Below, piece after piece: positions 51,342 through 59,057 of a stretch of 64,000 nucleotides of DNA. How positions within the stretch are numbered: the first letter of the stretch is position 1; each line of letters opens with the position of its first letter. The notes below the pieces were generated by a model. It did no database searches. It was not told the origin of the DNA and saw only the letters and a program-made list of their open reading frames with translations. Position numbers and translations under genes: made by a program. This DNA comes from DASUAS01 sp963720765 (GTDB lineage: Bacteria > Actinomycetota > Acidimicrobiia > IMCC26256 > DASPTH01): assembly GCA_963720765.1 (NCBI GenBank), contig CAVRGS010000002.1, positions 930,001-994,000 on the forward strand. The letters run 5' to 3'.

Positions 51342-52028
51342 ATGCGCATCCGTAGGTTGCTGGCAGCGGCGTTGCTGGGTGGCGCGATGTTCTTCGCACT
51401 CGCGCAGCCCGCGAGCGCCGACCCGTCGAAGGACGCCAACAAGGATCTGGCCGAGTGCGTCTCGAAGGCGGTCGACTCCTACCAGAAGGACACGTCGACC
51501 GACCTCGAGGCCTCGATCCAGGACTGCCACAAGTCGGCCAGCATTCTGCTGCCGGCGCTCCCGGAGCTGATCTGGGGTTCGCTCGCGTTCCTGATCGTGC
51601 TCGGCGTGCTGGTGAAGTTCGCGTTCCCGACGCTCAAGAAGACGATGGCGGACCGCCAGGACAAGATCCGCGAAGACCTCGAAGGAGCGGAGGCCGCCAA
51701 GGCCGAAGCCGAGCGCGAGCGCGACGACTACCGGCAGAAGATCCAGGACTCGCGCCAGGAATCGGTCGAGATCCTCGAAGCCGCACGTGGTGATGCCGAG
51801 CGGGTGCGCGCCGACATCATCGCCCGGGCCGAGGCCGAGGCCAACGAGATCAAGGCTCGTGCCGCGGAGGACATCCGCCTCGCGACCGAGCGGGCCCAGG
51901 CCGATCTCCAGGCGTCGGTGAAGGACCTCTCGATCGAGCTGGCCGAGAAGGTCGTCGAGCACAACCTCGACGCCGACACCCAGCGGGCCCTGATCGACAG
52001 CTACATCGCGCAGGTCGGGAGCAACTGA
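51342..52028 (+). CDS. atpF: ATP synthase F0 subunit b with signal-peptide-like N-terminus and exported two-cysteine extension
   Basis: The product is 228 aa from ATG 51342 (GAAGGAAGGA ribosome site). The first 27 residues (MRIRRLLAAALLGGAMFFAL, then AQPASA) look like a cleavable Sec signal peptide. About 45 residues follow (DPSKDANKDLAECVSKAVDS ... QDCHKSASILLPALPE) with two Cys, which would lie outside the cell. Then come the usual membrane helix IWGSLAFLIVLGVLVKFAF and the long b-subunit coiled coil rich in Glu/Ala/Arg, ending YIAQVGSN. Ordinary b subunits start at the membrane helix. The extension may be lineage-specific; a disulfide is possible but unproven. Confidence 0.93.
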   Translation: MRIRRLLAAALLGGAMFFALAQPASADPSKDANKDLAECVSKAVDSYQKDTSTDLEASIQDCHKSASILLPALPELIWGSLAFLIVLGVLVKFAFPTLKKTMADRQDKIREDLEGAEAAKAEAERERDDYRQKIQDSRQESVEILEAARGDAERVRADIIARAEAEANEIKARAAEDIRLATERAQADLQASVKDLSIELAEKVVEHNLDADTQRALIDSYIAQVGSN

Positions 52029-52029
52029 G

Positions 52030-52563
52030 GTGAGTGAGACCAGCGAGCGCGTCGAGTCCTACGCGAAGGCGTTCCTCGAGATCGCGCGGACGGAGGGCCA
52101 CCTGGCCGAGGTGGAGGACGAGCTCTTCCGCTTCGCCCACGCCTACAACGACTCCGACGAGCTGCGTCTCGCGCTGACCGATCCGAACCTGCCCGTCGCC
52201 CGCAAGGTGGCGGTGATCCAGGACCTGATGGAGCGCAAGGCGCTCGCCACCTCCCAGGCGTTGGTGCTCGCCGTGGTGGTGTCGGGCCGGGCCGGCGAGA
52301 TGGAGCAGATCGTCGACAAGTTCGTGGAGCTCGCGGTTGCCGAGCGCGCGCACGAGGTCGCCGAGGTCCGCAGCGCAGTGCCGCTCAGCGACGCCGACGT
52401 CGAGCGGCTCCGCGTGGCGCTGAGCAACTCCACCCGCAAGAACGTCGAGGTGAAGGTCGTCGTCGACCCGGATGTCATGGGCGGCATCGTCACCAAGATG
52501 GGTGACCTCATCATCGACGGGTCGGTGCGTCACCGTCTCGACCAGCTGCGCGAACAGATCTAG
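52030..52563 (+). CDS. atpH: ATP synthase F1 subunit delta
   Basis: The product is 177 aa from GTG 52030, 1 nt after the atpF stop. The N-terminal helical domain (ESYAKAFLEIARTEGHLAEVEDELFRF) binds the top of F1, and the C-terminal part (VDPDVMGGIVTKMGDLIIDGSVRHRLDQLREQI) binds the b subunit. MGGIVTKMGDLIIDGSVR is the family signature. It joins the peripheral stalk to the catalytic head. Confidence 0.94.
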   Translation: MSETSERVESYAKAFLEIARTEGHLAEVEDELFRFAHAYNDSDELRLALTDPNLPVARKVAVIQDLMERKALATSQALVLAVVVSGRAGEMEQIVDKFVELAVAERAHEVAEVRSAVPLSDADVERLRVALSNSTRKNVEVKVVVDPDVMGGIVTKMGDLIIDGSVRHRLDQLREQI

Positions 52564-52605
52564 CCAGAGAAAGACTTCGGCCATGAAAGAGCTGGAAGGA
52601 ACCAG

Positions 52606-54192
52606 ATGGCAGAGCTGACCATCAACGTCGAAGAGATCGCCGCCGCCCTCAAGGCGCACGTCTCCACGTTCACGCCCTCACTCGACTCGGCCAACGTCGG
52701 CCAGGTGCTGGAGGTGGGCGACGGCATCGCGCGCGTCGCCGGACTGCCCGAGACGTCGGTCAACGAGGTGCTCGAGTTCGAGGGCGGCACCCTCGGGCTC
52801 GCGCTGAACCTCGACGAGGCCTCGATCGGCGCCGTGGTCCTCGGCGAGGCCAGTCACGTGGAGGAGGGTGGCGCGGTCAAGGCGACCGGGCGCATCCTCT
52901 CGGTCCCCGTCGGCGACGCCCTCATCGGTCGCGTCGTCGACTCGCTCGGCCGGGCCATCGACGGCAAGGGCCCGATCGCCACCACCGAGCTCCGCCGCCT
53001 CGAGGTGCAGGCGCCGGGCATCGTCGGTCGTCAGCCGGTGCACGAGCCGCTGCAGACCGGCATCAAGGCCATCGACGCGATGACGCCGGTCGGCCGGGGC
53101 CAGCGTGAGCTGATCATCGGCGACCGCAAGACCGGCAAGACGACCGTCGCGATCGACACGATCCTCGCCCAGAAGGGCCAGGGCGTGAAGTGCATCTACG
53201 TCGCGATCGGCCAGAAGGGCTCGACCGTCGCGCAGACCGTCGCCACGCTCGAGGAGCATGGCGCGATGGACTACACGGTGGTCGTCAACGCGCCCGCCGC
53301 CGACGAAGCGGTGTTCAAGTACCTCGCCCCCTACGCCGGATGTGCGATCGGTCAGCACTGGATGGACAACGGCGAGCACACGCTGGTCGTCTACGACGAC
53401 CTCTCGAAGCAGGCCGAGTCGTACCGCCAGATGTCGCTGCTGTTGCGCCGCCCGCCGGGTCGTGAGGCGTACCCGGGCGACGTCTTCTACCTGCACAGCC
53501 GCCTGCTCGAGCGCGCCGCCAAGCTGAGCGACGCGCTCGGCGCCGGTTCGCTCACCGCGCTGCCGGTCATCGAGACCAAGGCGGGCGACGTCTCGGCGTA
53601 CATCCCCACCAACGTGATCTCGATCACCGACGGCCAGATCTACCTGCAGGAGAACCTGTTCCGCTCCGGTGTGCGTCCCGCCGTCGACGTGGGCATCTCG
53701 GTGTCCCGAGTGGGTGGTGCGGCGCAGATCAAGGCGATGCGGTCGGTGGCCGGCACGCTGAAGGTCGACCTGGCGCAGTTCCGCGACCTCGAGGCCTTCG
53801 CCACGTTCGCGTCCGACCTCGACGCGGTGTCGAAGGCGCAGCTCGAGCGCGGCTACCGGTTGGTCGAGCTGCTCAAGCAGCCGCTCAACTCGCCGATGCC
53901 GGTCGAGCTGCAGGTGCTGTCGGTGTTCGCCGGCACCTCGGGCGCGCTCGACGACCTCGAGATCAGCGACATCCGGCGGTTCGAGACCGACATGCACGAG
54001 TGGTTCCAGGCTCGCCACGGTGCGTTGGTCGACAACATCCGTTCGACGGGCGCGCTGCCCGCGGGCGACGAGCTCGCCGACGCGATGGCCGACTTCAAGC
54101 AGACCTTCGCTGCCGCGCTCGCCAACGAGGCGGCGCAACAGGCGACCGCCGACACCGCTGCCGCCGAAGTTGCGGCCGCGGCCGCGGAGTAG
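52606..54192 (+). CDS. atpA: ATP synthase F1 subunit alpha
   Basis: The product is 528 aa from ATG 52606 (MAELTINVEEIAAALKAHVS), with GGAAGGA upstream. Walker A RELIIGDRKTGKTTVAIDTI near residue 170, the non-catalytic nucleotide pocket, and the signature PAVDVGISVSRVGGAAQIKAM with the arginine finger are present. The C-terminal tail is Ala-rich (TADTAAAEVAAAAAE), slightly longer than the family norm. It alternates with beta in the catalytic hexamer. Confidence 0.97.
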   Translation: MAELTINVEEIAAALKAHVSTFTPSLDSANVGQVLEVGDGIARVAGLPETSVNEVLEFEGGTLGLALNLDEASIGAVVLGEASHVEEGGAVKATGRILSVPVGDALIGRVVDSLGRAIDGKGPIATTELRRLEVQAPGIVGRQPVHEPLQTGIKAIDAMTPVGRGQRELIIGDRKTGKTTVAIDTILAQKGQGVKCIYVAIGQKGSTVAQTVATLEEHGAMDYTVVVNAPAADEAVFKYLAPYAGCAIGQHWMDNGEHTLVVYDDLSKQAESYRQMSLLLRRPPGREAYPGDVFYLHSRLLERAAKLSDALGAGSLTALPVIETKAGDVSAYIPTNVISITDGQIYLQENLFRSGVRPAVDVGISVSRVGGAAQIKAMRSVAGTLKVDLAQFRDLEAFATFASDLDAVSKAQLERGYRLVELLKQPLNSPMPVELQVLSVFAGTSGALDDLEISDIRRFETDMHEWFQARHGALVDNIRSTGALPAGDELADAMADFKQTFAAALANEAAQQATADTAAAEVAAAAAE

Positions 54193-54201
54193 CGCACACC
54201 G

Positions 54202-55179
54202 ATGGCTGGCGGCCAGGAACGACTCCTGCGACGCAGGATCAAGACGATCCAGTCCACGCAGAAGATCACGCGCGCCCAGGAGCTGATCGCGGCGAGCCGC
54301 ATCGTGCGTGCGCAAGGTCGCGTGAAGGCCGCACAGCCCTACAGCGACTCCATCACCGAGGTGGTCGCCGACCTCGCCGCCGGCGGCGGTGGCGGCAGTG
54401 CGCTCCTCGTGCCTCGCCCTGAGGTCCGGAACGTCGCGCACATCGTCGTGGCGGGTGACCGTGGGCTCTGTGGCGCCTACAACTCCAACGTGCTGCGCAC
54501 GGCCGAGGCCGCCATCGCGGAAGACGTCGAGGCCGGGCGTGGCTACCGGCTCATCACGAGCGGTCGCAAGGCCGAGGCGTACTTCCGCTACCGCGACTAC
54601 GACATCGAAGCCGCCTTCAGCGGGTTCTCCGACGCGCCGACCTACGAGGACGCGCGTGGCATCGGCCAGGCTGCCGCCCGGTCGTTCCTCGCCGAGGAGA
54701 CCGACCTGGTCGAGATCATCTACACCCGGTTCGTGTCGGTGGGCGTCCAGATCGTCGAGCGCCAGACGCTCGTGCCGCTCGCGCGCGACGAGGTCGGCGC
54801 CGGCGAGAAGGACGGCCCGGTCGCTGCGTCGTACGAGTTCGAGCCGTCGCCCGACACCATCCTCGACCTGTTGCTCCCGCGCTACGTCGAGTCGCGCGTG
54901 TTCGCCGCGCTCCTCAACGCGGCCGCATCGGAGCACGCGTCGCGCCAACGCGCGATGAAGTCGGCCACCGACAACGCCGGCGACCTGATCATCAGCCTCA
55001 GCCGAGTCATGAACCGCGCCCGCCAGGACTCCATCACCACCGAGATCATGGAGATCGTCGGTGGTGCCGAGGCGCTGCGCGGGTCGAAGAAGAAGCTCGT
55101 GTCCGACGACTTCCTCGCCGACACCATCGAGGCCCGCCAGGCCGAACTGTTCGAAGCCCGCACGGAATCCAACTCGTAG
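54202..55179 (+). CDS. atpG: ATP synthase F1 subunit gamma
   Basis: The product is 325 aa from ATG 54202 (MAGGQERLLRRRIKTIQSTQ). The N-terminal helix RRRIKTIQSTQKITRAQELIAASR and the C-terminal helix VMNRARQDSITTEIMEIVGGAEAL form the rotating coiled coil. The central Rossmann-like part contains VAGDRGLCGAYNSNVLR. Gamma turns inside the alpha-beta head and couples it to the c-ring. Length is slightly above the norm through loops around residues 195-215. Confidence 0.96.
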   Translation: MAGGQERLLRRRIKTIQSTQKITRAQELIAASRIVRAQGRVKAAQPYSDSITEVVADLAAGGGGGSALLVPRPEVRNVAHIVVAGDRGLCGAYNSNVLRTAEAAIAEDVEAGRGYRLITSGRKAEAYFRYRDYDIEAAFSGFSDAPTYEDARGIGQAAARSFLAEETDLVEIIYTRFVSVGVQIVERQTLVPLARDEVGAGEKDGPVAASYEFEPSPDTILDLLLPRYVESRVFAALLNAAASEHASRQRAMKSATDNAGDLIISLSRVMNRARQDSITTEIMEIVGGAEALRGSKKKLVSDDFLADTIEARQAELFEARTESNS

Positions 55180-55187
55180 GAGTTGTC

Positions 55188-56642
55188 ATGACTGTCACCG
55201 CAGACACCCCCCCCACCACCGGTCCCGCGCTGAAGGACGGTCGCGTCGTCGCCATTGCCGGCCCGGTCGTCGACATCGAGTTCCCGCCCGACGCGCTGCC
55301 CGAGATCAACTTCGCGGTCGAGATGGATGCGGTGCTCGAGGGTGAGACCATCGTCATCACCGCAGAGATCGCGCAGCAGATCGGCGACAGCCGCGTGCGA
55401 GCCATCTGCCTCAAGCCCACCGACGGCCTGCAGCGCGGCACGCTGGTGCGCAACCTCGGCCACGGCATCACCATGCCGGTGGGCGACGGCGTGCTGGGGC
55501 ACGTGTTCAACGTGATCGGCGAGCCCCTCGACATCGAGGAGTCCCAGCTCACCAACATCGAGGATCGGTGGGAGATCCACCGCGACGCCCCGAACTTCGA
55601 CCAGCTCGAGCCGAAGGCGAAGATGTTCGAGACGGGCATCAAGGTCGTCGACCTCCTCGAGCCCTACGTCGAGGGCGGCAAGATCGGCCTCTTCGGCGGT
55701 GCCGGCGTGGGCAAGACCGTGCTCATCCAGGAGATGATCCAGCGGGTGGCGACCCACCACGGTGGTGTTTCGGTGTTCGCCGGCGTCGGCGAGCGCACCC
55801 GTGAGGGCACCGACCTCTGGCTGGAGATGCAGGAGTCGGGCGTCATCGAGAAGACGGCGCTCATCTACGGCCAGATGGACGAGCCTCCGGGCGTGCGCCT
55901 CCGCGTCGCGCTGTCGGCGCTCACCGTGGCCGAGTACTTCCGCGACGTGAAGAACCAGGACGTGCTGCTCTTCGTCGACAACATCTTCCGCTTCGTGCAG
56001 GCGGGTTCCGAGGTGTCGACGCTGCTCGGCCGCATGCCGTCGGCGGTGGGCTACCAGCCCACCCTCGCCGACGAGATGGGTGAGCTGCAGGAGCGCATCA
56101 CGTCCACGAAGGGTCACTCGATCACGTCGCTGCAGGCCGTCTACGTGCCCGCCGACGACTACACCGACCCGGCGCCGTTCACCACCTTCACCCACCTCGA
56201 CGCCACCACCGAGCTCTCCCGTCAGATCTCTGCGCTCGGCATCTACCCCGCGGTCGACCCGCTGGCGTCGACGTCCAACATCCTGGCGCCCGAGATCGTG
56301 GGTGAGCGCCACTACAACTGCGCCCGCCGCGTGCAGGAGGTGCTCCAGCGATACGAGGAGCTCCAGGACATCATCGCCATCCTCGGCCTCGACGAGCTCT
56401 CCGAGGAGGACCGGGTGTCCGTGGCGCGGGCTCGCAAGATCCAACGCTTCCTCTCCCAGCCGTTCTTCGTGGCCGAGGTGTTCACCGGCCAGCCCGGCAT
56501 CTTCACCCCGGTCGAGGAGACCGTGGAGTCGTTCGAGGCGCTGGTGGACGGCGAGCTCGACGACGTGCCCGAGCAGGCGTTCTTCAACGTCGGCGGGGTC
56601 GAGAGCGTGCTGGCCAAGGCCAAGCAGCTCCAGGAGAGCTGA
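55188..56642 (+). CDS. atpD: ATP synthase F1 subunit beta
   Basis: The product is 484 aa from ATG 55188 (MTVTADTPPTTGPALKDGRV). Walker A GLFGGAGVGKTVLIQEMI (near residue 165), catalytic Glu in FAGVGERTREGTDLW, Walker B VLLFVDNIFRFVQAGSEVSTLL, and the DELSEEDRVSVARARKIQRF lever (DELSEED loop) are all standard. It makes ATP from ADP and phosphate. The stop lies at the left edge of the linker repeat. Confidence 0.98.
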   Translation: MTVTADTPPTTGPALKDGRVVAIAGPVVDIEFPPDALPEINFAVEMDAVLEGETIVITAEIAQQIGDSRVRAICLKPTDGLQRGTLVRNLGHGITMPVGDGVLGHVFNVIGEPLDIEESQLTNIEDRWEIHRDAPNFDQLEPKAKMFETGIKVVDLLEPYVEGGKIGLFGGAGVGKTVLIQEMIQRVATHHGGVSVFAGVGERTREGTDLWLEMQESGVIEKTALIYGQMDEPPGVRLRVALSALTVAEYFRDVKNQDVLLFVDNIFRFVQAGSEVSTLLGRMPSAVGYQPTLADEMGELQERITSTKGHSITSLQAVYVPADDYTDPAPFTTFTHLDATTELSRQISALGIYPAVDPLASTSNILAPEIVGERHYNCARRVQEVLQRYEELQDIIAILGLDELSEEDRVSVARARKIQRFLSQPFFVAEVFTGQPGIFTPVEETVESFEALVDGELDDVPEQAFFNVGGVESVLAKAKQLQES

Positions 56643-56643
56643 C

Positions 56644-56705
56644 GAGATGCAGCGGAGCCGTGCACGGAGTGCTGGACGGCGTAGCGGAATCGAGATGAGC
56701 TGATG
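56644..56705 (+). repeat. Intercistronic linker repeat, copy 2 (atpD-atpC)
   Basis: Arms GAGATGCAGCGGAG (56644-56657) and CGTAGCGGAATCGA (56680-56693) and the terminal GAGCTGATG (56697-56705) are identical to the lysA-hom copy. The 22-nt core begins with the palindrome CCGTGCACGG. The ATG is the atpC start. Confidence 0.75.
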
Positions 56706-57107
56706 GCTGCGGACGTCTTCGAAGTCCAGCTCGTCTCGCCCGAACAGATCCTGTTCGAAGGTGAGGCCGAGATGGTCGTGTGTCGCGCGCTCGACGGCGA
56801 CATCGCGTTCCTCAAGGACCACGTGCCGTACCTCGGTGTGCTCGACGACGACGCCGTGCGGATCATCCAGCCCGAGGACACCGAGACCGCCGCTGCGGTC
56901 CACGGTGGGTTCGTGCAGATGAACGGCGACAAGCTCGTCGTGCTGTCCGACCTGGCCGAGCTCAAGGACGACATCGACGTCCCGCGGGCCGAACGGGCCA
57001 AGCAGACGGCCGAAGCAGCGCTCGCGGCCGACCCCGACGACGCCGAGGCGCAGGCCGCACTGGCCCGGGCCGAGACCCGACTCAAGGTTGCCGGAGCCAC
57101 CTCCTAG
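56703..57107 (+). CDS. atpC: ATP synthase F1 subunit epsilon
   Basis: The product is 134 aa from ATG 56703 (MAADVFEVQLVSPEQILFEG). The N-terminal beta sandwich (VQLVSPEQILFEGEAEMVVCRALDGDIAFLKDHVPYLGVL) and the C-terminal helical hairpin (RAERAKQTAEAALAADPDDAEAQAALARAETRL) are both present. Epsilon couples gamma to the c-ring and restrains ATP hydrolysis. The start codon is provided by the linker repeat and there is no clear Shine-Dalgarno. Confidence 0.94.
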   Translation: MAADVFEVQLVSPEQILFEGEAEMVVCRALDGDIAFLKDHVPYLGVLDDDAVRIIQPEDTETAAAVHGGFVQMNGDKLVVLSDLAELKDDIDVPRAERAKQTAEAALAADPDDAEAQAALARAETRLKVAGATS

Positions 57108-57110
57108 CCT
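57105..57110 (+). promoter_or_regulatory. Putative -10 box after atpC
   Basis: TAGCCT, which includes the atpC stop codon, lies 8 nt before ATG 57119. It may start a separate short-leader transcript for the secreted protein. Confidence 0.3.
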
Positions 57111-57118
57111 GACCTGCC

Positions 57119-58168
57119 ATGCGACGGCGCCTTCTCCGTGTGGCCGTCGCGGCGATGGTCGCCCTGGGTGTGTCGCTGGGCGCCACGGTGCTCGCGTTCG
57201 CGCCGTCGGCCGGCGCCGACGAACCGTCGCTCGCAGTCTTCAAGAAGCTCGGTGCGTGGGTCGACGTGTTCGACTACACGCCGCGCCTGCAGAACGCGGG
57301 CATGGCGCCGCGGATCACACCCGATTCGGTGTCGGACATGGCCGCGCTGGGTGTGAAGACGCTCTACGTGCAAGTGGCCAACCCCGACGGTGCACCGGCG
57401 AACCAACTGACCGACCGCGCGGAACTGCGCGCGCTGCTCGAACGCGCGCACGCGCTCGACATCGCGGTGGTGCCGTGGTTCCTGCCGCGTTCGGTGTCAC
57501 CCGCGGACGATCTTGCGACGATGAAGCAGATCGTGAAGCTGCGCGTCGGAGGCAAGTCGTTCGACGGCATCGGGCTCGACCTCGAATCGGGTGAGGTGCC
57601 CGACATTCCGCTGCGCAACGAGCGCACGGTCACGTTCGCGAAGCAGGTGCGCCATCTGGTGGGAACCTCGATGCCGGTGGCGGCGATCGTGTACCCCGCG
57701 GTGCAACTCGAGGTCCTCAACACCACCCTGTGGCCCGACTTCCCGTACAAGGCGGTCAACCAGTACGCCGACGTGTGGATGCCGATGAGCTACTACACGT
57801 ACCGCTCGGCCGACTCGGGGTTGCGCAGCGCGTACCGCTACACCGTCGACAGCGTCGACAGATTGCGCAAGCGCGTCGGTGACCCGAACGTGCCGGTCCA
57901 TCTCATCGGTGGGTTGGCCGAGGAGAGCACGCCCGACGACTACCTCGACATGAGTCGTGCCGCGAAGGCGACCGACGCGCTCGGGTGGTCGATCTACGAC
58001 TACGTCACGACCGGTTCGTGGGCGTGGCCGTACCTGCGGGGGAAGGTGCCGGTGCCGACCACGCTCCAGCCACCGACCACGCCCGCACCCACGACCGTGC
58101 CGCCCGCCACCTCGTCGACCAGCACCACGTCGACGACGACCACGACGACCACGACGACGGCACCCTGA
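57119..58168 (+). CDS. Secreted TIM-barrel-like (putative glycoside hydrolase) protein with Thr-rich tail
   Basis: The product is 349 aa from ATG 57119 (MRRRLLRVAVAAMVALGVSL). The Sec signal peptide is cleaved near SAGADEP. The body is an alternating alpha/beta protein: FKKLGAWVDVFDYTPRL, GVKTLYVQVANPDG, LDIAVVPWFLPRS, FDGIGLDLESGEV and YADVWMPMSYYTYRS. This is the strand order of barrel-type glycosidases with acidic residues at strand ends. The last ~40 residues are Pro/Thr repeats (STTSTTTTTTTTTAP), a likely cell-wall or glycosylated linker. Enzyme activity is inferred from fold only. Confidence 0.78.
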   Translation: MRRRLLRVAVAAMVALGVSLGATVLAFAPSAGADEPSLAVFKKLGAWVDVFDYTPRLQNAGMAPRITPDSVSDMAALGVKTLYVQVANPDGAPANQLTDRAELRALLERAHALDIAVVPWFLPRSVSPADDLATMKQIVKLRVGGKSFDGIGLDLESGEVPDIPLRNERTVTFAKQVRHLVGTSMPVAAIVYPAVQLEVLNTTLWPDFPYKAVNQYADVWMPMSYYTYRSADSGLRSAYRYTVDSVDRLRKRVGDPNVPVHLIGGLAEESTPDDYLDMSRAAKATDALGWSIYDYVTTGSWAWPYLRGKVPVPTTLQPPTTPAPTTVPPATSSTSTTSTTTTTTTTTAP

Positions 58169-58183
58169 CCACGTCGTCGCCGG

Positions 58184-59023
58184 CTACGGCAGGGTGACCC
58201 GTTGCCGGTGGTCGTCGTCGGGGAGGTCGCCGTGGCTCGAGGCGAACACCTCGGAGTCCACCAACTCCGCCCGTCCGTCGAGCACGGTGGCGAACGCGGT
58301 GTCGGCCGCGTCGCGCCCGGTGGCGATGCGCACCAGCTCCGACCGGGGCGCGAGGCGCGTGCTGTCGAACACGTACCACGTGCCACCGACCAGCACCTCG
58401 GCGACGGCGTGGTAGTCCATCGGCGAGATCCCCGGCGCGTAGACCGACGCGAGCCGGGCCGGGATGCCCAGGGCCCGGCACAGCGCGATGGTGAGGTGCG
58501 CGAAGTCGCGGCAGACGCCTTCACCGGCCAGCAGGGTGTCGACGGCCGAGTCCAGGGGACCGCTCACGCCGCTGAGGTAGGTGAGGCGTTCGAAGACCCA
58601 CGACGAGACCGTCACCGCGGTGCCGTACGGGTCGTCGTCGAGCACCTCGGTGAACTCCGACGCGGCGAATCCTGCCAGCCGATCCGACTCGCAGTACCGG
58701 CTCTGGCGGAGTGCCACGATCGCGTCGAGCTCCTCATCGCGGCCGATGGGCGCGGCCAACGTGCGTGGCGACCACGCCTGCAGCGTCGTCGTGTGGTCGA
58801 TGGTGAGCGTCCCTGGCTTGGCGGTGAACGCGTGGCAGCGGCCACCCCTCGCGGTGGGGTGCTCGCGCAGGTCGTCGACCGGTTGCCCGTCGACGGCCAC
58901 GTCGAGACGCTCGTCGACCAGGATCCCCGCAGTGGTGGCCGGTGCCACCTGCACCACGAGGCGCGCGGTCTCCTCCACGTCGAACGAGAGCTGACCACCG
59001 ACGCTCCACTCGTGTGTGCTCAT
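58184..59023 (-). CDS. Transglutaminase-like protein
   Basis: The product is 279 aa from ATG 59023 (MSTHEWSVGGQLSFDVEETA). The N-terminal beta-rich domain (about 1-110) precedes a transglutaminase core: catalytic Cys in AGEGVCRDFAHLTIALCRALG, His in ISPMDYHAVAEVLVGG and Asp in WYVFDSTRLAPR. Members with this layout are bacterial proteases or peptide-modifying enzymes of unknown substrate, often near lipid or cell-wall genes. No signal peptide is present. It converges on the secreted protein gene. Confidence 0.88.
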   Translation of the reverse strand: MSTHEWSVGGQLSFDVEETARLVVQVAPATTAGILVDERLDVAVDGQPVDDLREHPTARGGRCHAFTAKPGTLTIDHTTTLQAWSPRTLAAPIGRDEELDAIVALRQSRYCESDRLAGFAASEFTEVLDDDPYGTAVTVSSWVFERLTYLSGVSGPLDSAVDTLLAGEGVCRDFAHLTIALCRALGIPARLASVYAPGISPMDYHAVAEVLVGGTWYVFDSTRLAPRSELVRIATGRDAADTAFATVLDGRAELVDSEVFASSHGDLPDDDHRQRVTLP

Positions 59024-59031
59024 CGGTGCGG

Positions 59032-59037
59032 AGTCTG
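59032..59037 (-). promoter_or_regulatory. Putative -10 box for the transglutaminase-like gene
   Basis: On the minus strand CAGACT lies 8 nt before ATG 59023 with no Shine-Dalgarno, in line with other short-leader starts in this window. Confidence 0.3.
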
Positions 59038-59057
59038 ACAGGTCGCGCGCGCTTTCC

